Shown here piece after piece: positions 1-4,846 of a stretch of DNA of 12,734 nt (positions within the stretch are counted from its first letter, which is position 1; each line of letters starts with the position of its first letter). The translations under genes and the position numbers were made by a program. The stretch covers positions 1-12,734 of the forward strand of contig LSSH01000086.1 of assembly GCA_001595885.1 (NCBI GenBank). Direction: 5' to 3'. The stretch comes from Candidatus Proteinoplasmatales archaeon SG8-5 (lineage in GTDB: Archaea > Thermoplasmatota > Thermoplasmata > SG8-5). Below the pieces are notes generated by a model. It was not told where the DNA came from and made no database searches. It was given only the letters and a program-made list of their open reading frames with translations.

Positions 1-413
1 ACAAATATACCATTCGAATATCGGTTTTTTCCACCCATTTTTTCATTCCTCCTTTCCTACTCCAACATCAAGAAATCCTGGTGGAATTCCAGTGGGGAGC
101 ATGTATAGGGTAACTATATATATACTTTTCTTGGTAATATATTATATTAGCCAGATACTCATTTTTTTTGTCATTTTACCCTTGTTTCAAGTATTACAGA
201 ACACTGCTATAAAAAGAGATTTGTACAGGTGTTTGTATAGTATTTATACATTGTGGTATGGTTGTTTGTAACTGGGAGAGTTACCAATTGGTAGAATCTA
301 ATTAGTAACCTCACATGGAGGATTTATTTGATAATGCGGACGGACGTAATCGGCTTCCTCTGAAGAGTTTTATAAACGAGATGAGTACAACTTGAAAAAT
401 TCACCATGTACTT
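1..413. other. AT-rich gene-free region at the left edge
   Basis: No convincing gene is seen here. It holds T-runs at 25-30, 38-43 and 162-169, which could end transcription of a plus-strand gene lying left of the window. A TATA-like element (TATAAAAAG) lies near 209-217, followed by one copy of a 37-bp repeat (221-257). A short hairpin (GTAACT/AGTTAC, 268-284) overlaps a perfect 12-bp palindrome, TACCAATTGGTA (282-293). The base composition is much more AT-rich than the flanking genes. The layout resembles a promoter/operator region for an untranslated or very short transcript, but no product can be named. Confidence 0.55.
221..257 (+). repeat. 37-bp imperfect repeat, copy 1
   Basis: This copy matches 1492-1528 at 29 of 37 positions in direct orientation, with no gaps. 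Shared blocks are TTGTACAG, GTTTGT and TTGTGGT. It lies 3' of a TATA-like element (about 209-217), where a repressor operator would sit. This copy also contains a perfect inverted repeat, TGTATA-N5-TATACA (234-250), which the other copy lacks. The two copies lie beyond the two ends of the winged-helix regulator gene and could be its binding sites; that is inference. Confidence 0.6.
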
Positions 414-1448
414 CTATGATTCTTCGACAATGAAGTATTTCTTTCTGACGCCGTCACGGGCGCATTGAAGGACCCCGAGCCTAACTAGGATCCTGAGGTT
501 GTAGCTGACGGATTGCTGGGTGATGCTTTCCCTCCTTGCGATCTCCTTCTGCGTAATCCCCGGGACCTGGCGGATGGCATCAACTATCTCGATCTGAAGG
601 TCGCTCATCTGAATCCCCTTGCTCCTCGGGACCTTGGTGCCTACAGGGTAGAACCGCTTGTAGGTTCCGTCCCGGTGTGATTTCAGGTAGCCTTGCATCT
701 CCAGAGTCCTCAGGTGATGGGACAGTGTGCCGTTGTTAACCTTCAGGGCTTCCTTGATGCCGTTGTAGTGCTCCCCCGGATGCGACATTATGTACCCGTA
801 TATCTGACCGCGAACGAAATGGTCGAGCACGTTCTCTTTCTTGACCCGGGAGTATAGCGGTACGAAGATGAGCTTGATCAGCCCGTACTTGCCGAACTCG
901 GTCGCACCCAACGCCGCGATCGCGAGGAGACCGCCTATCCCGACGTATATGATGTCATCCTTGTCAAGTATCTGTGCGACGGGCTCGATTGCTATGTCCT
1001 TGATGTATACAGGGGGGGAGGAGGAGTAGTCATCGGACCTGGCGATGACGGCAACATCCACGGTTATCACCTCGTCCTCGGCGGTTCCCGTGATGTAAGC
1101 GATGATCCATCCGTTCTCGTCAGAGGTATTGTTGTCGAATCTGACCTCGCAGATATCAGGTGAGAACGATATCCTGGCCGAAGCCCCCGACACCGGCAGT
1201 CCTCCGTGGGTTACCGTGATGATGATCGGAAGCTCATGTCCGGACTCGATGTTCAGGGTTTCCGTCTGGACCTCTATGATGAGATGATCTATTGCGGCCA
1301 CATCCCTCTGGAAGATGTGTGCGGCCTCCGCTTCGGGAAATGACAGCATCGCCACGAAAAGGAACGACAGCACGAAAAGCGAGATGACTAACCACGTCAC
1401 CAACCGATAAGGCCTTCCGCTCTCCCGTTTCATCCTAATGTCGATCAT
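414..1448 (-). CDS. membrane-tethered double winged-helix transcription regulator
   Basis: A 344-aa one-component regulator. Residues 16-36 form a hydrophobic segment (signal anchor). Residues about 55-138 read as an extracytoplasmic Ig-like beta-sandwich, with the surface-protein pattern of a variable-loop 'GGLPVSGASARI' stretch followed by a 'DENGW' turn. A second membrane span lies at 166-183. The cytoplasmic part holds two winged helices, about 208-268 (ArsR-like, with NGTLSHHLRTLE as recognition helix) and 282-341 (MarR-like, ITQQSVSYNLRIL). It presumably senses an envelope or external signal and binds DNA while anchored; the ligand is unknown. The start at 1448 is preceded by GAGG at 1452-1455 and a TATA box about 30 nt upstream; an alternative ATG lies five codons downstream. 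It is divergent from the RHH gene. Proteins of this build are common in Thermoplasmata and methanogens. Confidence 0.85.
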   Translation of the reverse strand: MIDIRMKRESGRPYRLVTWLVISLFVLSFLFVAMLSFPEAEAAHIFQRDVAAIDHLIIEVQTETLNIESGHELPIIITVTHGGLPVSGASARISFSPDICEVRFDNNTSDENGWIIAYITGTAEDEVITVDVAVIARSDDYSSSPPVYIKDIAIEPVAQILDKDDIIYVGIGGLLAIAALGATEFGKYGLIKLIFVPLYSRVKKENVLDHFVRGQIYGYIMSHPGEHYNGIKEALKVNNGTLSHHLRTLEMQGYLKSHRDGTYKRFYPVGTKVPRSKGIQMSDLQIEIVDAIRQVPGITQKEIARRESITQQSVSYNLRILVRLGVLQCARDGVRKKYFIVEES

Positions 1449-1477
1449 TATCCTCGATTACAAATATGTACTCAATC

Positions 1478-1486
1478 TTATTTAAG
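1478..1486 (-). promoter_or_regulatory. TATA box of the membrane regulator gene
   Basis: Read on the minus strand this is CTTAAATAA. It is centred about 34 nt upstream of the ATG at 1448, placing a start of transcription near 1456 and leaving a short leader that carries GAGG. The second 37-bp repeat copy lies immediately upstream (1492-1528), a position suited to control of this promoter. Confidence 0.5.
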
Positions 1487-1491
1487 TTAAC

Positions 1492-1528
1492 TTGTACAGC
1501 CGTTTGTCTAATACTTAAGCGTTGTGGT
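1492..1528 (+). repeat. 37-bp imperfect repeat, copy 2
   Basis: This is the direct-repeat partner of 221-257, with 29 of 37 identical bases. It lies just upstream of the TATA box of the minus-strand membrane regulator gene, in the 253-bp gap shared with the divergent RHH gene. The position suggests an operator, possibly for autoregulation by the regulator's winged helices. Confidence 0.6.
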
Positions 1529-1602
1529 TTTACACGAATAAACAACGTTATCAGAATATCTTATGCAATAAAGCATCACTGATCTCTGCCCTTGGACATG
1601 GG

Positions 1603-1632
1603 TATTTAAACCTTCCGGTAAAAGTATTTATA
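1603..1632 (+). promoter_or_regulatory. two upstream TATA-like boxes of the RHH gene
   Basis: TATTTAAA (1603-1610) and TATTTATA (1625-1632) occur in similar contexts (G before, CC after) 22 bp apart, upstream of the main TATA box at 1671. If used, they would start transcripts near 1630-1657 that carry the inverted repeat 1655-1687 as a leader hairpin. Which box is active cannot be told from sequence. Confidence 0.35.
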
Positions 1633-1654
1633 CCTAAACTCACATATAGGACAA

Positions 1655-1687
1655 GTGTCGGACAAAACAATATAAAACGTCTGACAC
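1655..1687 (+). promoter_or_regulatory. RHH/ftsZ promoter: TATA box inside an inverted repeat
   Basis: GTGTCGGAC (1655-1663) and GTCTGACAC (1679-1687) are inverted copies matching at 8 of 9 positions. The 15-bp spacer holds the TATA box (TATAAAA, 1671-1677). A protein bound to both arms would block TBP/TFB. A TATA box here predicts transcription starting about 3-5 nt before the ATG at 1702, so the mRNA would be nearly leaderless. The arms are a natural candidate operator for the tandem RHH protein encoded immediately downstream, as RHH proteins usually bind short inverted repeats and often repress themselves. Confidence 0.6.
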
Positions 1688-1701
1688 AACTCAGGTGAAT
1701 A

Positions 1702-2016
1702 ATGTCAACGGAGTCCGAGCGGGTCACCATTCGCATACCGAAGGACAGACTGGATGCACTTCAGAGACTGGTGAAAAAGGGCGATTTCAGCAATCTATCC
1801 GATGCAATACGGGCCGCAATAGACAACTTCGTGGATTCTCACTTCACGCCAGAGCACATAGAAAAGCTCACAGTCGAGCTTCCCAAGGGGAACGTCGTGA
1901 AGCTTGAGGAACTTGTTCACAGCGGTGACTCCATCTCCGTTGACGACGCGGTGAGAAACGCGGTCAGGGAGTACGTGAGAATGCGCCTGGCCAGGGCCGC
2001 GGAGAATCAGGATTGA
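1702..2016 (+). CDS. tandem ribbon-helix-helix DNA-binding protein (CdrS-like position upstream of ftsZ)
   Basis: A 104-aa protein with two ribbon-helix-helix units. Unit 1 (residues 6-45) has strand RVTIRIP and two helices ending in SDAIRAAIDNFV. Unit 2 (55-97) has strand KLTVELP and helices ending in DDAVRNAVREYV. RHH proteins pair their strands across a dimer to make the DNA-reading sheet, so two units in one chain may act as a built-in dimer or assemble into higher oligomers. AGGTG (1693-1697) precedes the ATG. ftsZ follows on the same strand after a 230-nt leader. In haloarchaea a short RHH protein, CdrS, is co-encoded with ftsZ2 and controls division genes; the same role here is inference from gene order and fold. 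A fused two-unit form differs from the short single-unit CdrS. Confidence 0.85.
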   Translation: MSTESERVTIRIPKDRLDALQRLVKKGDFSNLSDAIRAAIDNFVDSHFTPEHIEKLTVELPKGNVVKLEELVHSGDSISVDDAVRNAVREYVRMRLARAAENQD

Positions 2017-2246
2017 AGAAGGGAGCGTCTCCCTTCGACAAAACGAAGGGAGCTTCCGGAAGGGATGCCGGAACAAGCCCTTGTCAGACGGGTGCGCCTG
2101 CCGAGATAAGGCACACTCGCACGGGACGGGATCTTGCAGATTCCGAAATAGGGGCCCGTTACGGGCCCAAGGGATGCACGCGCGGACGTGGATGAGCAGC
2201 ATAGCTGCGCGTCGCATGAAATTGAATCTGCTCATGAGGTGAAAAA
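2017..2246 (+). promoter_or_regulatory. structured GC-rich leader between the RHH gene and ftsZ
   Basis: No supported ORF and no TATA box are seen here, unlike the AT-rich promoter gaps elsewhere in the window. The RNA can form consecutive hairpins. GAAGGGAG/CTCCCTTC (2018-2036) competes with CTCCCTTCG/CGAAGGGAG (2029-2052). TTCCGG/CCGGAA spans 2054-2073. A two-part stem GTGCG/CGCAC plus TGCC/GGCA spans 2092-2122. GGGCCCG/CGGGCCC spans 2152-2168, and CACG/CGTG spans 2177-2190. ATGAGCAG/CTGCTCAT (2192-2235) competes with GCAGC/GCTGC (2196-2208). The last stem ends directly before the Shine-Dalgarno GAGGTGA. TGTCAGACG at 2082-2090 repeats an arm of the RHH promoter inverted repeat. It could be a cis-regulatory leader, a processed small RNA, or both. 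Confidence 0.6.
2236..2242 (+). promoter_or_regulatory. strong ftsZ Shine-Dalgarno next to a hairpin
   Basis: GAGGTGA lies 4 nt before the ATG at 2247 and fixes that start rather than the in-frame ATG at 2253. It directly follows the 3' arm of the 8-bp stem 2192-2199/2228-2235. CTCATGAG (2231-2238) is itself palindromic, so folding of this region may gate ribosome access. Several neighbouring genes look leaderless and have no such site. Confidence 0.65.
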
Positions 2247-3305
2247 ATGGGCATGGACAAGTTGGTGGAAACCGCAAAGGAATATACATCCGAATTCGAG
2301 ACCCTGATAGCCGACCCGAGAATAGCGGTCATCGGATGTGGTGGGGCAGGCTGTAACAGCATTGACAGACTTCACAGCATCGGCGTCTGGGGCGCCGAGA
2401 CGATCGCACTGAACACGGATAAGGCGCATTTGACGAACATCAGAGCTGACAAGAAAGTACTGCTTGGCAAGCGAGTGACACATGGTCACGGGGCCGGTGG
2501 CCGACCCGAGGTAGGCGAATACTGCGCCGAGGAATCCCGCGAGGAGCTCGAAAGGCTGCTCAGGGGTGTTGACATGGCCTTCATCACCGTAGGGATGGGC
2601 GGTGGAACGGGAACCGGCACGGCTCCGGTCGTGGCAGAGGTCGCCAAGGAGCTGGGGTCGGTGGTGGTCTCGATGGCCACTCTTCCGTTCAAGGCCGAAG
2701 GCCTGATGAGGAACCAGAAGGCCAATATTGGCTTGGGAAAGCTCAGGGCCTCATCAGACAGTACCATAGTCCTCGACAACGACAGACTCGTGAGGATCGT
2801 TCCAAACCTGCCGATAGACCAGGCTTTCTCGGTGATGGACCAGCTTATCTCAGAGGTCATCAAGAATGTGAGCGAGGCCATCACACAGCCTTCAATGATC
2901 AATCTCGATTACGCCGACCTGCGCACAGTAATGTGCAACGGCGGGGCCTCCACAATAATATACGGCGAGAGTTCCGCGCATCGCCCTGAGGACGTCGTGG
3001 CCGAGGCCCTTAGCAACCCGCTCATCGAGATGGAATACGACGGGGCGAACAACGCTCTGGTTCACCTCACGGTTGGTCCAGAGATGAACATCAGGAGCGC
3101 CAACAGGGTCATGCAGGAGATGACGGAGTTCCTCGGTCCGAGCGCCAACGTGATATTCGGAGCGCGTATCGACGAAGACTACACTGGCCAGATCAAGATA
3201 ATGTCCATCATCAACGGTGTGGAGATCAGCGATTCCAACATGCCCGGGGTCGCATTCGAGCCTGAGATGCCCGTGCTCAACTCATGCGTTTCAATGGTCA
3301 GGTAA
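2247..3305 (+). CDS. ftsZ: cell division GTPase FtsZ
   Basis: This is the tubulin-like GTPase that polymerises into the division ring at midcell. The 352 residues show the nucleotide-binding loop GCGGAGCNS (30-38), NTD (56-58), the tubulin signature GGGTGTG (118-124) and the catalytic T7-loop NxDxxD as N219-L-D-Y-A-D224, so GTPase activity should be intact. The C-terminal domain ends near residue 325, followed by a short tail without a long disordered linker. Archaea often carry FtsZ1 and FtsZ2; I cannot assign the paralogue with confidence from sequence by eye, although the upstream RHH gene recalls the ftsZ2 locus of haloarchaea. The start is set by GAGGTGA. The gene probably shares the RHH promoter, and a terminator hairpin follows 23 nt after the stop. 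Confidence 0.95.
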   Translation: MGMDKLVETAKEYTSEFETLIADPRIAVIGCGGAGCNSIDRLHSIGVWGAETIALNTDKAHLTNIRADKKVLLGKRVTHGHGAGGRPEVGEYCAEESREELERLLRGVDMAFITVGMGGGTGTGTAPVVAEVAKELGSVVVSMATLPFKAEGLMRNQKANIGLGKLRASSDSTIVLDNDRLVRIVPNLPIDQAFSVMDQLISEVIKNVSEAITQPSMINLDYADLRTVMCNGGASTIIYGESSAHRPEDVVAEALSNPLIEMEYDGANNALVHLTVGPEMNIRSANRVMQEMTEFLGPSANVIFGARIDEDYTGQIKIMSIINGVEISDSNMPGVAFEPEMPVLNSCVSMVR

Positions 3306-3987
3306 GGATAACCTCCTCCTTTCGATTTGAGGGAGGGCCCACCTCCCTCTTGTCTTTTATTTTTATAATAAGTTCGTACAGTTCATCAAAATCATCCACT
3401 ATGTGATCCGCGCCATTCTGATTGAGTTCCCGGGTGCTGCCCATGCCCCAGGTTACCCCAACGGCAGTACAACCAGCTGATTTGGCGGAAAGCATATCGA
3501 ACTTTGAATCACCGACCATTATGCATCTTTCCGGAGGAGTGTTAATTCCCCTGCACGCTGTTAGCGTGTGCTCGGCCGATGGTTTGGGTTCCGAGACCTC
3601 GTCGGCCCCGACGACTTCATCAAAATAGTCCCCCAGACCCATTCCAGAGATCACCGCAAGAGCTATGTGACTACGCCTCATTGTTACCGCGGCCAATTTA
3701 TATTTTGAATCATGAAGTCGCTTCAGTAGGGAACTCGCCCCATCATAAACTGTCATGTCCTGTTGATACGTCTCCAGTTGAATGATGGTGTACTTTTCAG
3801 CGACTTCTGGCCGGTTTGCACCCTTCAGTTCCAATATCTCCATCAGGTGCATGCCTATCAATGAATAAAGGTCATCGTCCCCGAAGGTCTCAAATCCAAA
3901 CTCTTGGAGAGCCGTGTTGAGGCACCTGAGTATTGTCCTTTTCGAATCCAGCAGGGTTCCGTCAAGGTCAAATAACACTGCATACAT
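3298..3987 (-). CDS. HAD-superfamily phosphatase, phosphoglycolate phosphatase-like
   Basis: A 229-aa haloacid dehalogenase hydrolase of subfamily IA with an alpha-helical cap inserted after motif I. Motif I is FDLDGT with nucleophile D7 and D9. Motif II is T102 (VTM), motif III K135 in EPKP, and motif IV GD at 159-160 with D164 (VGDSKFD). Family members dephosphorylate small metabolites such as phosphoglycolate or sugar phosphates; the substrate cannot be read here. The gene converges on ftsZ and overlaps it by 8 bp. Its last codons also contain the ftsZ terminator hairpin, and the tail after about residue 212 (KDKREVGPPSNRK and on) looks like an added extension. A TATA element at 4008-4017 lies about 26 nt from the ATG, so the mRNA is probably leaderless. 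Confidence 0.88.
   Translation of the reverse strand: MYAVLFDLDGTLLDSKRTILRCLNTALQEFGFETFGDDDLYSLIGMHLMEILELKGANRPEVAEKYTIIQLETYQQDMTVYDGASSLLKRLHDSKYKLAAVTMRRSHIALAVISGMGLGDYFDEVVGADEVSEPKPSAEHTLTACRGINTPPERCIMVGDSKFDMLSAKSAGCTAVGVTWGMGSTRELNQNGADHIVDDFDELYELIIKIKDKREVGPPSNRKEEVILT
3329..3365 (+). terminator. hairpin and T-rich terminator of ftsZ
   Basis: GAGGGAGG (3329-3336) and CCTCCCTC (3342-3349) form a perfect 8-bp stem with loop GCCCA. They are followed by a T-rich stretch, TTGTCTTTTATTTTTA (3350-3365). This resembles a bacterial intrinsic terminator. Archaeal RNA polymerase stops mainly at T-tracts, so the T-rich stretch alone may suffice. It lies within the coding sequence of the convergent HAD gene. 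Confidence 0.65.
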
Positions 3988-4046
3988 CTATGACAGGAAT
4001 CACAATAACTTATAAGTAAATTAAACATTATATTCATTTTGATAAT
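3988..4046. promoter_or_regulatory. 59-bp divergent promoter, HAD gene and four-cysteine protein gene
   Basis: The gap is AT-rich. CTTATAAG (4010-4017) is itself palindromic and lies about 26 nt upstream of the minus-strand ATG at 3987 and 30-37 nt upstream of the plus-strand ATG at 4047. One TATA element may therefore serve both genes. ATTAAAC and TTATATT (4020-4034) are further AT elements for the plus strand. No Shine-Dalgarno sequence is visible before either ATG, which fits leaderless or near-leaderless mRNAs. Confidence 0.55.
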
Positions 4047-4205
4047 ATGGTCGACCCTCGGGTTTACATTGACGATGAATACAGGCGTGCGGTTGAACGG
4101 TGCCTCGAATGCGATGAAAGGGAGGAGTGCGAGCTCTTCCTCCATATGCAGCAGGGAGGTTATCTGGTCACCAACTGTCCCAAGGGCAGGGCCAATGTAA
4201 TCTGA
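4047..4205 (+). CDS. 52-aa four-cysteine protein, function unknown
   Basis: This small open frame starts MVDPRVYIDDEY and ends at TGA 4203-4205. It has cysteines at 19, 22, 28 and 44 (C-x2-C-x5-C-x15-C), suggesting one bound metal, most simply zinc, in a mini-fold. The rest is charged and lacks a signal or membrane segment. It has no obvious Shine-Dalgarno site, but AT-rich promoter elements lie at the right distance for a leaderless mRNA. It fills exactly the space between the divergent promoter and the TBP promoter, and ends 68 nt before TBP. Real coding is supported by the TATA spacing, GC-rich codons starting sharply at the ATG, and the cysteine pattern. I do not recognise a family. Confidence 0.6.
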   Translation: MVDPRVYIDDEYRRAVERCLECDEREECELFLHMQQGGYLVTNCPKGRANVI

Positions 4206-4216
4206 ACAGCTCAGAG

Positions 4217-4256
4217 TATAAATAGGCGAAACCTTTAACCTTTAGCGTTTATATAC
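4217..4256 (+). promoter_or_regulatory. tandem TATA boxes of the TBP gene
   Basis: TATAAATAG (4217-4225) and TTTATATAC (4248-4256) lie upstream of the TBP ATG at 4274. The second is centred about 22 nt before the ATG, which gives a leaderless transcript. The first would start transcription near 4247, on top of the second box. Since TBP binds such boxes, occupancy of two sites in its own promoter could adjust its supply. Confidence 0.55.
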
Positions 4257-4273
4257 TAACGGGGGCGTTGAAC

Positions 4274-4831
4274 ATGGCCGAAAAGCAGAAAATCAGCATT
4301 GAGAACATCGTTGCATCGACTATTCTCGCGGAGAAGCTGGACCTCACACAGGTCGCATTGGCTCTCGACGGGGCGGAGTACGAGCCTGAGCAGTTTCCCG
4401 GTCTAGTATACCGTTTAAAGGAGGAGAGGACTGCGATCCTGCTCTTCAGGAGCGGCAAGGCAAACTGTACCGGTGCGAAGACAATCGAGAGCGTGAGGAA
4501 GACTATAAAGACGGTCAGCAAGAAACTGGAGAAGGCCGGTCTGCCGGTGGTCAAGGACCCGAAGATAACCGTTCAGAACATCGTGGCGGTCTACGACCTG
4601 AAGAACGATTTGAACCTCAATGCCATCGCCATAACCCTTGGCTTGGAGAGGGTAGAGTACGAGCCTGAGCAATTTCCTGGGCTAGTCTATCGAGTATCTG
4701 ACCCAAAGGTGGTCATGTTGTTGTTCGGTTCCGGGAAGGTCGTCTGCACGGGCGCCAAGAAGGTGGAGGACATCGAGAGCGGCGTCAACACCCTTAAGAA
4801 GGAGCTGAGGGCCGCCGGCCTCCTGCACTGA
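4274..4831 (+). CDS. tbp: TATA-binding protein (TBP)
   Basis: This is the archaeal general transcription factor that bends the TATA box and recruits TFB and RNA polymerase. At 185 aa it is a complete TBP core of two direct repeats. EYEPEQFPGLVYR occurs at 35-47 and again, identical, at 128-140. The partner stretches LLFRSGK and LLFGSGK carry the second phenylalanine of each intercalating pair (F41/F58, F134/F151), and CTGAK closes each half. There is no acidic C-terminal tail. I chose ATG 4274 over an in-frame TTG at 4268 because the nearer TATA box fits a leaderless start there. The surface-protein gene follows after only 15 nt and may be read from the same transcript. Confidence 0.95.
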   Translation: MAEKQKISIENIVASTILAEKLDLTQVALALDGAEYEPEQFPGLVYRLKEERTAILLFRSGKANCTGAKTIESVRKTIKTVSKKLEKAGLPVVKDPKITVQNIVAVYDLKNDLNLNAIAITLGLERVEYEPEQFPGLVYRVSDPKVVMLLFGSGKVVCTGAKKVEDIESGVNTLKKELRAAGLLH

Positions 4832-4846
4832 ACTCATCTCACAGTC

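Noticed and set aside
315..395. 26-codon frame starting MEDLFDN in the left gene-free region
   Set aside because: It has no ribosome site or clear TATA box at the right distance, and the length is expected by chance.
2013..2195. 60-codon frame (MKKGASPFDK...) in the RHH-ftsZ gap
   Set aside because: Its composition is low-complexity, it runs through the strong inverted repeats, starts at the RHH stop, and resembles no family; the repeats are better explained as RNA structure.
2017..2246. Known structured RNAs (RNase P RNA, SRP RNA, C/D or H/ACA guide RNA) as explanation of the leader
   Set aside because: I found no RNase P core motifs, no SRP domain IV tetraloop/GGAAG-AGCA arrangement, and no clean C/D box pair. 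A covariance-model search would decide.
1795..2289. 164-codon minus-strand frame across the RHH gene and leader
   Set aside because: It opposes the RHH domains, and its composition is atypical, without a fold.
2247..3305. Assignment of ftsZ to the FtsZ1 or FtsZ2 paralogue
   Set aside because: It cannot be settled by eye; it needs a tree with reference FtsZ1, FtsZ2 and CetZ sequences.
4268..4273. TTG start two codons upstream for TBP
   Set aside because: The ATG at 4274 fits the TATA spacing and gives the usual TBP beginning.
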